NCBI GenBank assembly: GCA_021151535.1
Contig: JAGKXC010000005.1
Span: 1-51,534, forward strand
Direction: 5' to 3'
Length of the DNA stretch: 51,534 nt
Origin: Sphingobacteriia bacterium
GTDB lineage: Bacteria; Bacteroidota; Bacteroidia; NS11-12g; UBA955
Below are positions 1 through 9,113 of the stretch, piece by piece (positions within the stretch are counted from its first letter, which is position 1; each line of letters starts with the position of its first letter). Under the pieces are notes generated by a model. It was not told the origin of the DNA and did no database searches. It saw only the letters and a program-made list of their open reading frames with translations. The position numbers were made by a program, and so were the translations under genes.

Positions 1-11
1 CTTGCAGACAT
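1..11 (-). CDS. Possible first codons of a leftward gene cut by the window edge
   Basis: On the minus strand an ATG (11 to 9) is followed by open codons to the edge of the window. A TACCTTTG box, matching the Bacteroidota -7 consensus TAnnTTTG, lies 7 nt upstream of it. The same box and gap precede the secreted hydrolase at 42672. Only three codons are visible, so no product can be named and the call rests on the promoter-start arrangement alone. Confidence 0.3.
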
Positions 12-18
12 CAGGGTG

Positions 19-26
19 CAAAGGTA
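19..26 (-). promoter_or_regulatory. Candidate -7 box (TACCTTTG) for a leftward gene
   Basis: Reads TACCTTTG on the minus strand and matches TAnnTTTG exactly. I see no TTG at the expected -33 spacing. The plus strand between 27 and 130 holds no other feature I can support. Confidence 0.4.
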
Positions 27-130
27 CAATCTAATTGCATTTTATTGGGGAGGTGGTGGCGCGAAATTGTGTAAAACTTTTATTCGTTAAGGATTTGTAA
101 ACCCATGGCAAGCCATTGTAATATTGCAGT

Positions 131-748
131 ATGGCCAAACACATTGCCATTGCAGGAAACATAGGAGCAGGTAAAACAACACTTACCAATATTTTAGCCA
201 AACATTATGGCTGGGAAATTCAGTTGGAGGATATGGATGATAATCCGTATATCTCTGATTTTTACGAAGATATGCAGCGTTGGAGCTTTAATTTGCAGGT
301 GTATTTCTTGAATGTTCGTTGGCAAAATATTCAAAAAATCCGTTCTGGGAAGAATACGGTTATCCAAGACAGAACTATTTACGAAGACGCGCATATTTTC
401 GCACCAAACCTTCATTCTATGGGGTTGATGAGCACCAGGGATTATGAAAATTATAAATCCCTATTCGATAGCATCAGTGCACAGGTTCAAGAACCCGATT
501 TGTTAATCTATTTGAGAGCTGGAATTCCTAAATTGGTTCATCAAATTCAAATGCGTGGAAGAGATTATGAAGATGCGATTCGTTTGGATTATTTGAAGCG
601 ATTGAATGAGCGTTATGAAGCTTGGATTTCAAGTTATAAAGGGAAGTTATTGATTTTCAACGTGGATGATATGGATTTTCAAGAGAATCCAGAAGATGCC
701 GCAGAAATCATCAATAAGGTAGAATCTACATTAAACGGATTGTTTTAA
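131..748 (+). CDS. Deoxynucleoside kinase (dNK family)
   Basis: Phosphorylates deoxynucleosides at the 5' position with ATP for cytoplasmic nucleotide salvage. The 205-aa length fits bacterial deoxyadenosine/deoxyguanosine kinases. The P-loop GNIGAGKTT covers residues 9-17, the DR motif is at residues 80-81 with a following YEDAHIF segment, and a lid-like RGRDYED lies near residue 143. Substrate preference (dA, dG or dC) cannot be read from sequence. A type II thymidine kinase at 18.4 kb complements it. The ATG follows TAATATTG by 4 nt, one base away from the -7 consensus. Confidence 0.9.
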   Translation: MAKHIAIAGNIGAGKTTLTNILAKHYGWEIQLEDMDDNPYISDFYEDMQRWSFNLQVYFLNVRWQNIQKIRSGKNTVIQDRTIYEDAHIFAPNLHSMGLMSTRDYENYKSLFDSISAQVQEPDLLIYLRAGIPKLVHQIQMRGRDYEDAIRLDYLKRLNERYEAWISSYKGKLLIFNVDDMDFQENPEDAAEIINKVESTLNGLF

Positions 749-824
749 AACTTCAACGGAGATTGTAAGAAGCAGTCTGAAAATGGGGTATATTCCCATT
801 AGTTACTAATAGAACAATTCAAAT

Positions 825-1250
825 ATGGCCTTAAATCGCAACCGTTATTCAAGTATAATTGCTGTTCGCCCGGATGATTTGGATTTGTTTGGTCATGTTC
901 ACAGTTCTCGTTACATGGATTATTTCTTGGCTGCGCGTTTCGATCAAATGGGTCGATGCTATGGAATGGGTATGCAAGAATTCCTGGATAATGGTTATGC
1001 TTGGTACATGCTGAAATTCGATATTGCTTACAAGCGAGGCTTGGGCTTGGGCGAATCTGTAAAAGTTTTTACATGGTTGGAGGAATTTAATAGCTACCAT
1101 GTGTTGATTAATTTTGAGATGCGACATCCAGAAACTGACAAAGTGATTTGTTTGGGAATAAGTGAGTTTGGATTGGTTTCTTTGGCTTCACAAAAAAGTA
1201 TCAAAATTCCAGATTGGGTATTAGAAAGATATCAGGATGATGCACTTTGA
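825..1250 (+). CDS. Hot-dog fold acyl-CoA thioesterase (4HBT family)
   Basis: A 141-aa single hot-dog domain of the 4-hydroxybenzoyl-CoA thioesterase/YbgC type, which hydrolyses acyl-CoA thioesters. The N-terminal motif DLDLFGHVHSSRYMDYF (from residue 18) matches the family signature D..GHVnN..Y..Y, with the candidate catalytic Asp at 20. His26 replaces the usual Asn of GHVN. Its 3' end overlaps the next gene by 14 nt, so the two are probably translationally coupled. The substrate is unknown. Confidence 0.85.
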   Translation: MALNRNRYSSIIAVRPDDLDLFGHVHSSRYMDYFLAARFDQMGRCYGMGMQEFLDNGYAWYMLKFDIAYKRGLGLGESVKVFTWLEEFNSYHVLINFEMRHPETDKVICLGISEFGLVSLASQKSIKIPDWVLERYQDDAL

Positions 1251-3366
1251 ACAACCAGGAGCCTTGTGGTTTCTGGGGCTGATTGTCATCCCCATTTTTA
1301 TTCATTTATACCAATTTCATAAAACACGAATTCTTTATTTTCCAGGTGTTTTTCGATTGAAGCAACAGCTTCAGACTGCTAGAAAACAAAAACAAATCCA
1401 ACATTGGTTGGTGTTGTTTTTGCGTGTATTCGCAATTTTATTTTTGGTTTTGGCGTTTTCTATGCCTTCCTGTAATCCTCAGCAAAATCAGGCTTCAGGG
1501 CGATGGATTTTCGTTTTAGACAATTCCTTGTCGATGAAACGAAAAAATGCTGATGGTGAAATGTTTGAGCAGGCAAAATCGCAATTACGAAAGGTTTTGA
1601 AACAGATTGGCAATGATGGCGAGGTAATGCTCATTACCCAAAGTGATGTTTATCAATCTGCATGGAAGAAGCCCGTTGAAATCATCCAAATGTTGGATAC
1701 CCTGCAATGTTTTGATCAATATTCTGGATTCAAAGAATGGAAATCACAAGTTGAACATATACAAGAAACGGAAGGATTGGGAAAAGTATTCAAGGTGGTT
1801 GTATTTACCGATGCTGAAAAATCGGCTATGAGTGAGCTACAGACTTTTCAGGATTCCCTTTCTAATAGCAAAATGCTTAATCCATGGCAATGGGTTCATT
1901 TTAAAGGTGCAATAAAGGAAAATGTTGCAATTGATTCAGCTTGGGCAGATCCATCGTTTGAGCCGTCGGATGGCTCAACTGCCATAAAAGTAAAATTGGT
2001 AAATTATGGCGATGTGGCTGTTAAAACCATATTGAAAGCGCAAAAAATTGTGGGAGAAATTGCCAATATAAGTAATCAAAAAACATCGCCCGAAAATAAA
2101 ATTCCAGAAAAACCGAAATGGAAATCAAAGCAAAAACAGTTGTTGCTTGCTCAAGAAGTAGAGTTGAAAGCTGGCGAAAGAAAAGAAATTGTCCTCACAT
2201 GGCCGGTGCAAAAAATGACTGGAAAAGAAAATGAATTAGAAGCTGTAAAATTGGAAATTGGGCAGGATGAATACATGTATGATAATTTCCTCTGGTTGCA
2301 TCCATCTCGTTCTTGGAAATGGAAGATTGGTTTAATTGGTAGTCATCCACAAGTTGAGCGATTGTTTACGGTACAGGATAAGGTGGATTTGGTGAAGTTG
2401 TCTATGCCCCTTAAAAAAGAAGAATTGGATAACCTAACTGCTATTTGTTTGATTGGCAATGGTGCACTTGCGGCCAACGATCAGTTGATATTAACTTCAT
2501 ATTTGGGAAAAGGGGGTAACGTATTGCAGTTGCCGCTGCAACAATCTGAATTAGTTTCATTAGGTAGGAAGATTTCGGGGAAATGGGAATTAAAGCCTTT
2601 GGAAATTGATATTGATGGATTTAAAAATCCAATTTTGCAGGATGTTTTTGAACAATTTCCTGCGGATAAAACAGAAGTGCCTGTTTTGAATTCACGCTTT
2701 CAATTTACGGATGAGAATGCAGTTGACTTATTAAAAGCGATTGACGGTTGGCCTTTGCTAATTGAAAAAGACGTGGATCAGGGTAAATATTATTTGTGGT
2801 TAAGTGATTTAAATAAGGGCAGTATAAATTGGTTGAATTCATCTTGGTGTTTGCCGGTTTTCACCCAGGTTTTGGTGGGCAATTCTTTGGTTTATAATCC
2901 GTTATTTGGTGAATTAATGGGTAAAGGAATTTTGCCATTACCAACGAAATTAGATTTTCAAGAAGCGGGTTTGCCTTTGTTTGCGTTGCGTATAGAACCA
3001 AATGGCATACTAGAAAACGATGTGGTTTCAATGATGGAATACCAGAAAATGGCGGGAGGCAACGCCGGAATTTTTATTGGAGATCATCCAAAGTTTCCTG
3101 GGATATATGCTACAAAGATCGAAGGGGATTGGATGTTGCTGGCAATAAATCATAATCGTAAGGAATCTGAATTAAAAGAAGTGGATATTGATAACCAGTT
3201 ACACGTAACGAATTCGGCTCGAGGTGAAACGGTACTTTCAGCTACGGAGCAATCGCAAGCATGGCGATGGTTGCTCGGTTTTTCAATTCTGTGTTTGGTA
3301 ATAGAGATGCTATTGTTGCGAGATCGCCAGAAAAACAATACCAAGAAAATGGAAGCTTCGGTTTAG
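1237..3366 (+). CDS. BatA/VWA-domain membrane protein
   Basis: A 709-aa inner-membrane protein with the Bacteroidota BatA N-terminal domain: a hydrophobic segment at about residues 9-24 followed by a second at 57-76. A VWA-like domain follows, with the MIDAS motif DNSLS at 95-99. A long middle region resembles a glutamine-amidotransferase-like fold seen in such proteins. A C-terminal membrane helix lies near 680-700. Family members are thought to be stress or envelope-integrity proteins, and the exact role is unknown. The reading frame opens with two ATGs (1237, 1240) inside the 3' end of the thioesterase gene. Confidence 0.8.
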   Translation: MMHFEQPGALWFLGLIVIPIFIHLYQFHKTRILYFPGVFRLKQQLQTARKQKQIQHWLVLFLRVFAILFLVLAFSMPSCNPQQNQASGRWIFVLDNSLSMKRKNADGEMFEQAKSQLRKVLKQIGNDGEVMLITQSDVYQSAWKKPVEIIQMLDTLQCFDQYSGFKEWKSQVEHIQETEGLGKVFKVVVFTDAEKSAMSELQTFQDSLSNSKMLNPWQWVHFKGAIKENVAIDSAWADPSFEPSDGSTAIKVKLVNYGDVAVKTILKAQKIVGEIANISNQKTSPENKIPEKPKWKSKQKQLLLAQEVELKAGERKEIVLTWPVQKMTGKENELEAVKLEIGQDEYMYDNFLWLHPSRSWKWKIGLIGSHPQVERLFTVQDKVDLVKLSMPLKKEELDNLTAICLIGNGALAANDQLILTSYLGKGGNVLQLPLQQSELVSLGRKISGKWELKPLEIDIDGFKNPILQDVFEQFPADKTEVPVLNSRFQFTDENAVDLLKAIDGWPLLIEKDVDQGKYYLWLSDLNKGSINWLNSSWCLPVFTQVLVGNSLVYNPLFGELMGKGILPLPTKLDFQEAGLPLFALRIEPNGILENDVVSMMEYQKMAGGNAGIFIGDHPKFPGIYATKIEGDWMLLAINHNRKESELKEVDIDNQLHVTNSARGETVLSATEQSQAWRWLLGFSILCLVIEMLLLRDRQKNNTKKMEASV

Positions 3367-3428
3367 GTCAATAGAAAAATTGAGACATCCATGTTACAAT
3401 CAAATAAATATTTACGAAATTTGCCCAT

Positions 3429-4703
3429 ATGTCTCATTCGATCTTAATTAAAAATGCCAAGTTGTTTGCTCCTGGAAATCCTTTGCATAAGGAGATAGTG
3501 GATATTTTAACGACTGATGGTAAAATTATGGAGTTGGGTGTTGGCCTCATGGTGGCAGCCAATGAATTGTTAGACATGAACGGATACTGGGTTTCGGCTG
3601 GTTGGATGGATGCTTTTGGTACTTGTCCAGATCCGGGAGAGCCTTGGAAAGAGAGTATTGTAAGTTATACCGCAGCGGCACAGAAAGGTGGATTTACTGA
3701 TGTTTTTGCTTTGTGTGGATCTTCGCCAAAAGCAGATAACGAGTCTGTTATTTCTCAAGTTTATCAAGCTGGTAAAAACCAAAGGGCTACATTGAGGCCT
3801 TGGGGATTGGCATCTGTAGGAGGCGAAGGGAAAGAAATGTCTGAGTTAATGGAGATGAAAAACGTAGGCGCAATTGCATTTACAGATGGCATGCATGCTT
3901 CTTCCTCTGCTAATTTACGACAGAAATTGATGCAATATTGTGATTCGTTGGGATTGGTTTATTCACAGTTTCCTTTGAATAAATCATTGAGCACGGAGGG
4001 CAAAGTTCACGAAGGTGTTACCAATTTGCATATGGGGTTGAAGGGTGTTTCTAGTATTGCAGAAACCATGGAATTGGCGGTAGATATTCATTTGGCAACC
4101 TATAATCAAACGTCATTAAATGTATTGGCAATTAGCTGTGTTGATTCAGTACATATGATTAAAGAGGCTAAGGCAAATGGAATGCCCATTAAGGCCGCAG
4201 TACCCGTATTGAATTTGTTAGCGATAGATGAGGATGTTGTAGAATTTGATGAGAATTTAAAAGTTATGCCTGTGTTGAGAACATCGGCAGATAGGGAAGC
4301 GCTCAGGGCAGCCGTATTATCGGGCGATATTGATGCAGTTATTTCTAATCATACACCTGAAGATATTGAAAGCAAGAAGGTGGAATTTGATTATTCGGCT
4401 TGGGGTGCAGCTACATTGAGTTGGGTTTTTCCTATGATGTTGGAGGCCTTTGGAGAAGAATCCATGGATCAATGGTTGCAAACTTTGACTGTTGGAAATG
4501 CGAGATTTGTAGGAGTTAAACCGAATGAAATAGCGATAGGTAATGATGCAACTTTCACATTCTTTAGTACGGAAGAGAAAACTATTGTGTCTAAAGGTGG
4601 TAAAAACGGCACAAAAGGTTGGAATGTGCCTTTCGAAGGTAGAAAATTGGCGGGTAAGGTAAAAGGCACAATGATTCATTCCTGTTACATGGAAGCCCAA
4701 TAG
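3429..4703 (+). CDS. Dihydroorotase-like protein, probably catalytically inactive
   Basis: A 424-aa amidohydrolase of the dihydroorotase class, recognisable by its N-terminal beta domain, GWMDA...PDPGEPWKES segment, full-length barrel and C-terminal beta domain. Active enzymes carry D-x-H-x-H at the start of the barrel and a terminal Asp in TDHAPH. Here residues 61-65 are DAFGT, so both zinc-binding histidines are gone, and the second motif reads SNHTPED with Asn307 in place of the Asp. It therefore resembles the non-catalytic pyrC' subunits that support aspartate transcarbamoylase, although no pyrB is visible here. The frame is intact and not a pseudogene. Confidence 0.8.
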   Translation: MSHSILIKNAKLFAPGNPLHKEIVDILTTDGKIMELGVGLMVAANELLDMNGYWVSAGWMDAFGTCPDPGEPWKESIVSYTAAAQKGGFTDVFALCGSSPKADNESVISQVYQAGKNQRATLRPWGLASVGGEGKEMSELMEMKNVGAIAFTDGMHASSSANLRQKLMQYCDSLGLVYSQFPLNKSLSTEGKVHEGVTNLHMGLKGVSSIAETMELAVDIHLATYNQTSLNVLAISCVDSVHMIKEAKANGMPIKAAVPVLNLLAIDEDVVEFDENLKVMPVLRTSADREALRAAVLSGDIDAVISNHTPEDIESKKVEFDYSAWGAATLSWVFPMMLEAFGEESMDQWLQTLTVGNARFVGVKPNEIAIGNDATFTFFSTEEKTIVSKGGKNGTKGWNVPFEGRKLAGKVKGTMIHSCYMEAQ

Positions 4704-4744
4704 GATGAGGGGTAAGATTCAGAGGATTTAGAGTAAGATTTAAA

Positions 4745-5452
4745 ATGAAAAAAGTAAAAAATTGGCCATCCTACTTTCAAGGTTTCCTTGCAGGTTGCGT
4801 AATATTGGCTAGTAGATTTATCATATATCTCAGTCATAACTGGGATTTTACAATCGTTCCAGCATATTCATTGCTTACGGGATTGGTTGTTATTGTTGGG
4901 ATTATAATGGGGGTAATTGCCGATAGAAAGGAGTTTGAAAACGCTCAATCCGCCGAACTATTGATGGATGATGGTGTGGGTTCAAATTTTCACAAGGGTG
5001 ATGCTGGCTCTGATGGGGTTCGTGCAAACTCTGATGCGGAAATAATAGCAACTAAGGATGCAAGCACTTCGCTTGGAGCGGGAGCTGTTTTGATTGAGAA
5101 AAAGATATTTGGCTTTTGGCTTACATTTTTTAGTGCAATTCGTGTGATTGCAGTAGCAATTTTTTTGGTGGAAATAGCGGATTTTACGTTGATGATTTTG
5201 ATTGATTCTACGTTGATAGATCAAACAAAGACGTTAAAAATAGATCAAATCAAGCAAAGCTTAATGGTGTTCAATGTTGATAATGAGACTATCGATTTAA
5301 GCATTAAGCAATTGAGAGAGCAAGATTATACAACGCCCATGTTTTGGTTGGCGGATTGGGTAAATAAAGTAATTTCCAATGCTTTTGTTGGCTTGATTGT
5401 TGCGGCTTTTATGCGCAGAAAACCACAAACCCACTGGGTAGATCAGGCTTAA
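4745..5452 (+). CDS. DUF4199-like membrane protein
   Basis: A 235-aa protein with about four hydrophobic segments (about residues 9-28, 36-60, 118-145 and 208-222). A conserved-looking C-terminal half has a long amphipathic stretch between the last two. This pattern resembles the Bacteroidota DUF4199 family, whose function is unknown. A stretch of about 40 residues rich in Asp, Gly, Ala and Ser (about 75-112) sits between the two helix pairs and looks like an extra linker. The gene is 41 nt after the dihydroorotase-like gene and 16 nt before the methylase gene. Confidence 0.55.
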   Translation: MKKVKNWPSYFQGFLAGCVILASRFIIYLSHNWDFTIVPAYSLLTGLVVIVGIIMGVIADRKEFENAQSAELLMDDGVGSNFHKGDAGSDGVRANSDAEIIATKDASTSLGAGAVLIEKKIFGFWLTFFSAIRVIAVAIFLVEIADFTLMILIDSTLIDQTKTLKIDQIKQSLMVFNVDNETIDLSIKQLREQDYTTPMFWLADWVNKVISNAFVGLIVAAFMRRKPQTHWVDQA

Positions 5453-5468
5453 TAGGGGATTTGGAGTT

Positions 5469-6278
5469 ATGCGGTTGCCAAAGTTGATTACCAGTGTACA
5501 CAATTCTTGGGTAAAGGACACAATCCAATTGCTGGAGAAATCTCGGGTAAGGAGTAAGCGTGGTGTGTTTGCAGTGGAAGGGATTTTTGAAATTGCGGTA
5601 GCAATAAAAGGTGGATATCGTTTAGATACCTTGGTGAAAAGCGAAGACGGAAGCTCCTGGAATGATTTGATGGAATGTTTTGTTGCAGATTTTGATTCAG
5701 TAGATTGTGTGGAGGTTTCGGATCAGATTTGGCAGAAATTGGTGGTTCGCGCAACGGGAAACAATGCTTTGGGTTTATTTGCAACTGGTAAGGATATGGA
5801 GGAGAAGGAGTGGAATCCCAAAACTGGAGAAATATGGTTGGCCGTAGAGTCGGTGGAAAAACCAGGTAATTTGGGCGCAATTTTACGTAGCGCCGATGGT
5901 GCCGGAATTAGTGGTGTGGTGTTAGTGGATGCCGTAGTGGATGTGTTTCACCCTCAAGTGATTCGAAATAGTTTAGGGGGCGTTTTTACTGTGCCCGTTT
6001 TTTATATTACAAAAGAGGAATTTTGGCAAAAAATCAAAGAGACAGGTATGCCATTGTTTACCACTTTTATGGATAATTCTCTGCCCAGTTGGGATGCCAA
6101 ATTGGGTGCTGGAAGTGTTTTATTGGTAGGCACCGAACATGAAGGTGTCTCAGATTTTTGGAAAGGGAAAGCCCAAAATATCAATATTCCTATGTATGGG
6201 GTGGTGGATAGTTTAAATGTTTCGGTTGCGGCGGCATTGCTGATGTACGAAGCAAAACGACAGCAGATAGCTGGATAA
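5469..6278 (+). CDS. SpoU/TrmH-family RNA 2'-O-methyltransferase
   Basis: A 269-aa SPOUT methylase that transfers a methyl group from SAM to a ribose 2'-OH of rRNA or tRNA. All three SpoU motifs are present: ESVEKPGNLGAILRSADGAG (about 127-146), LLVGTEHEGVS (about 218-228) and LNVSVAAALLMYEAKR near the C-terminus. An N-terminal substrate-binding domain of the SpoU_sub_bind type covers about the first 110 residues. The target nucleotide is not predictable from sequence. The gene is tightly packed, with 11 nt to the next one. Confidence 0.9.
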   Translation: MRLPKLITSVHNSWVKDTIQLLEKSRVRSKRGVFAVEGIFEIAVAIKGGYRLDTLVKSEDGSSWNDLMECFVADFDSVDCVEVSDQIWQKLVVRATGNNALGLFATGKDMEEKEWNPKTGEIWLAVESVEKPGNLGAILRSADGAGISGVVLVDAVVDVFHPQVIRNSLGGVFTVPVFYITKEEFWQKIKETGMPLFTTFMDNSLPSWDAKLGAGSVLLVGTEHEGVSDFWKGKAQNINIPMYGVVDSLNVSVAAALLMYEAKRQQIAG

Positions 6279-6289
6279 TTTTAAGGTTT

Positions 6290-7699
6290 ATGAAAAATTC
6301 AAACAAGATATTGGTACTAGGTGCGGGCCGAAGTGCTGGTTATTTGATTGCTTATTTGGATGAATATTGCGTAAGAAGCGGAAGAAGTTTATGCGTTTGC
6401 GACAGGCAATTTGGTTCATTGAAATCGGTATTTGGGATTTCGGATGGTGTTGATTTTTTAACATTGGATGTAACTGATAAAGAGAGTTTATGGCAACAGA
6501 TTGCTGGGGCGGAATTGGTTGTAAGCTTATTGCCACCAACTTTGCATGTATTGGCAGCTGAGGGTTGTTTGCATCACTGTAAAAGTTTATTTACGGCATC
6601 TTATATTTCACCCGCGATGAGAGCGATGGATTCACAGGTTGAAGAGAAGGGTTTGTTGTTTATGAATGAGTTGGGATTGGATCCGGGTATTGATCATTTG
6701 TGTGTAAATGCGATGATGGATAAGTTGCATACGGAGAATTCGGAAAAATTAGAGGAGGATCAATGGCGCTTGGTTGGGTTTGAAAGTCATTGTGGTGGTT
6801 TGGTAGCAGAATCGGGTGATAAAAGTAATCCTTGGAAATACAAGTTCTCATGGAATCCCACTAATGTGATTTTGGCAGGGCAAGGAGGGGAAAGCGTATA
6901 CCGAGAGATGGGGAAAGATAAGCGGATTGGTTGGCAGGATGTTTTTGCGGAAGCAAAAACGATTGAACTGCCGGGTGTTGGGGTGTTTGATGTTTACCCC
7001 AATAGGGATAGTTTGGGCTATGAGAAGGTATATGGCATGGACGGCGTGCCAACCTTGATTCGCGGGACTTTGCGTAGGCAGGGTTATTGTGATGCATGGC
7101 AATGTTTAGTTGAATCGGGATTTACTCAAAATGATGCGTTTTTTGATGAAGAAGTTACATCGCCAGAAACCGCATTCCAGTGGATTACGGGATATGAAAA
7201 TCAATCGGATTGGATAGATGAACAGCTGGCTTATCGATTTGCATGGCAAGTAGATCGGTTGTTGCAACTCGAAGAGAAATTGGCATTTTTACAACTTGGT
7301 AACAGCCAGTATTGGGCTGCGAATGGACTGCTTGAGAATTGGGATTGGTTAGGTAAAAGTCCAGCGCAATTTTTGGAACATCTATTATTAATTCAGTGGC
7401 GTTTAGAGGAAGAAGATAAAGATGAAGTAGTGATGGCACATATTCTACACTTAGAGAATGGTAAAAATCAAAAGAAAGAATTGATTTCAGTGATGTGTGT
7501 TGAAGGTGAAAGTAAGGATAAAACAGCGATGGCAAAAACAGTGGGATTGCCTTTGGCGATGGGTGTTGAGGTATATTTGGAAAATGAGATTACGGAAGTG
7601 GGTGTTCGTTTACCATGGGGCAAAGTTTGGTACAGTAATTTGCTGCCTGAGTTAGAAAAATTTGGGATACGGTTTATAGAATCAGAAAGGTTTTCTTGA
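6290..7699 (+). CDS. Saccharopine dehydrogenase-like oxidoreductase
   Basis: A 469-aa protein with an N-terminal Rossmann fold (ILVLGAGRSAGYL, from residue 8) and the saccharopine dehydrogenase C-terminal domain (NELGLDPGIDHL, then a long mixed domain with LIRGTLRRQGYCDAW). Related enzymes reductively couple lysine and 2-oxoglutarate, or split saccharopine, in lysine catabolism. The exact reaction here is inferred from the fold only. The gene is strongly G- and T-rich on the coding strand, and the bias relaxes after its stop. Confidence 0.75.
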   Translation: MKNSNKILVLGAGRSAGYLIAYLDEYCVRSGRSLCVCDRQFGSLKSVFGISDGVDFLTLDVTDKESLWQQIAGAELVVSLLPPTLHVLAAEGCLHHCKSLFTASYISPAMRAMDSQVEEKGLLFMNELGLDPGIDHLCVNAMMDKLHTENSEKLEEDQWRLVGFESHCGGLVAESGDKSNPWKYKFSWNPTNVILAGQGGESVYREMGKDKRIGWQDVFAEAKTIELPGVGVFDVYPNRDSLGYEKVYGMDGVPTLIRGTLRRQGYCDAWQCLVESGFTQNDAFFDEEVTSPETAFQWITGYENQSDWIDEQLAYRFAWQVDRLLQLEEKLAFLQLGNSQYWAANGLLENWDWLGKSPAQFLEHLLLIQWRLEEEDKDEVVMAHILHLENGKNQKKELISVMCVEGESKDKTAMAKTVGLPLAMGVEVYLENEITEVGVRLPWGKVWYSNLLPELEKFGIRFIESERFS

Positions 7700-7705
7700 G
7701 GTTTT

Positions 7706-7760
7706 CCACATTCGTTCTTATTTGAATGTATTTGATATACATTTGACTAAGAATTTGTGG
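7706..7760. repeat. Imperfect 55-nt palindrome between genes
   Basis: Three nested arm pairs line up symmetrically: CCACA/TGTGG (7706-7710 and 7756-7760), TTCTTA/TAAGAA (7715-7720 and 7748-7753) and ATGTAT/ATACAT (7726-7731 and 7737-7742). A 5-nt loop and short internal loops separate them. There is no T-run, so it is not a classical terminator. It could be an RNA structure at the 3' end of the upstream transcript or an operator for the WD40 gene. Confidence 0.55.
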
Positions 7761-7833
7761 CTTTCGTGGATAGATTTAATTGTTTGGTTGTAAATAAGTT
7801 GCAGATTGCTTAAATTACTAAGTATATATCGCC

Positions 7834-9096
7834 ATGAAAAAAAATCATAAGAATTTCGCTACAATGGGCAAAGCTGTTTTGTTCGGTTTGGTAGTAATGG
7901 GATTTGGTAACACAGTTTGTGCACAAGGTCCAGCTAAAAAACCAACACCGCCTCCGGCATCGCCCATAGTGATTGATACCAATTTTGTGGTTCAACAGAA
8001 GATGCAAGGTCATTCTAACTATGCGAAGGCGATGGCATATTCTCCAGATGGGAAATTCTTGGTTACGGCTGCCTGGGATACCAAAGTGAATGTTTATGCT
8101 TTGGATTCAAATACGGGAGTAGGTCCAGTGGTTCGCACATTTGATGGATTTAAATCTCTGGTTAATTCCTTGGCTTTTAGTAAAGATGGCAAAATGTTGG
8201 GTATGGGTTCTAAAGATTTTAGTTTCCGCGTAAATAATATTGAAACGGGCGATGTGGTATTTCAAACCCAAGATCATAAAGACGCAATTACTTCAGTGAA
8301 ATTTGAGCCTGCCGGTAAATATGCTTACACATCTTCTTTAGACGGTACGTTGAGAATGTACGATGTTGCTCAGCCGCTGAATAACTTGAAGCCTAAGTTT
8401 ATTGATTATGGTAAGCCAATTAACGATTTTTTGTTGTCGTCTGGAACAAAACAATTGTATGTTGTTGCGAGTTCTGGATCCGATATAGAGGTAATAGATT
8501 TTGCCAAAACTTTGATTAGAAGTTACAAGGGACACAGTGCTGGCGTTACTTGTTTGGATATATCGGCCAATAAAAAAATGATGGCCAGCGGAAGTTTAGA
8601 CAAAACGGTTATTGTGTGGGATGTTGCCACAGGTGCTATTATCAAGAAATTTGAAGGCCATACTTGGAAGGTGAATAGTGTTAATTTTTCTAAAGATGGC
8701 AAGTACGTTGTAAGTGCGTGTAATGATGGGGAGACTAGGGTTTGGGAAATTGCTACTGGGAATTGTGTAGCAATCTTAAAATCCTTCATTACCAATGCGC
8801 AGCAAGCACAATTTTCTCCAAATGGGAAGAGAATTGCTGTTGTTGGGGCGATGGAAGCACAAGGTAACAATTACGGTGCGGTTATTTATAAAACACCTGA
8901 AATGAAGCCGAAAGTGGCTGCTGGTAAAGGTGGAGTAAGCGGAACAACTGGCACGGGTACTGGCACAGGTAAACCCGGTTCTGGTTCATCTGGTGTTAAT
9001 ACACCCGCTAATACTACGCCGGTTACCCCCAAAAGAACAGTTACAAAGTATGAAGGTGATGTTTGGCCTCCACCAGCACCCAAAAAGAAGAAATAA
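7834..9096 (+). CDS. Secreted seven-repeat WD40 beta-propeller protein
   Basis: A 420-aa protein with a signal peptide (hydrophobic core about 14-26, cleavage near VCAQG). Seven WD40-type repeats follow, which is enough for one closed propeller. Clear examples are GHSNYAKAMAYSPDGKFL, GHSAGVTCLDISANKKMM and GHTWKVNSVNFSKDGKYV. The tail is a Gly/Thr/Ser/Pro-rich linker ending in PPPAPKKKK. Such propellers are protein-interaction platforms. No partner or T9SS sorting domain is visible, so a periplasmic location is most likely. Confidence 0.8.
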   Translation: MKKNHKNFATMGKAVLFGLVVMGFGNTVCAQGPAKKPTPPPASPIVIDTNFVVQQKMQGHSNYAKAMAYSPDGKFLVTAAWDTKVNVYALDSNTGVGPVVRTFDGFKSLVNSLAFSKDGKMLGMGSKDFSFRVNNIETGDVVFQTQDHKDAITSVKFEPAGKYAYTSSLDGTLRMYDVAQPLNNLKPKFIDYGKPINDFLLSSGTKQLYVVASSGSDIEVIDFAKTLIRSYKGHSAGVTCLDISANKKMMASGSLDKTVIVWDVATGAIIKKFEGHTWKVNSVNFSKDGKYVVSACNDGETRVWEIATGNCVAILKSFITNAQQAQFSPNGKRIAVVGAMEAQGNNYGAVIYKTPEMKPKVAAGKGGVSGTTGTGTGTGKPGSGSSGVNTPANTTPVTPKRTVTKYEGDVWPPPAPKKKK

Positions 9097-9113
9097 ACTA
9101 AAATTCAAGCGAT

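Noticed and set aside
4317..4700. 127-aa antisense frame in the dihydroorotase-like gene
   Set aside because: No recognisable domain and fully covered by the conserved sense frame.
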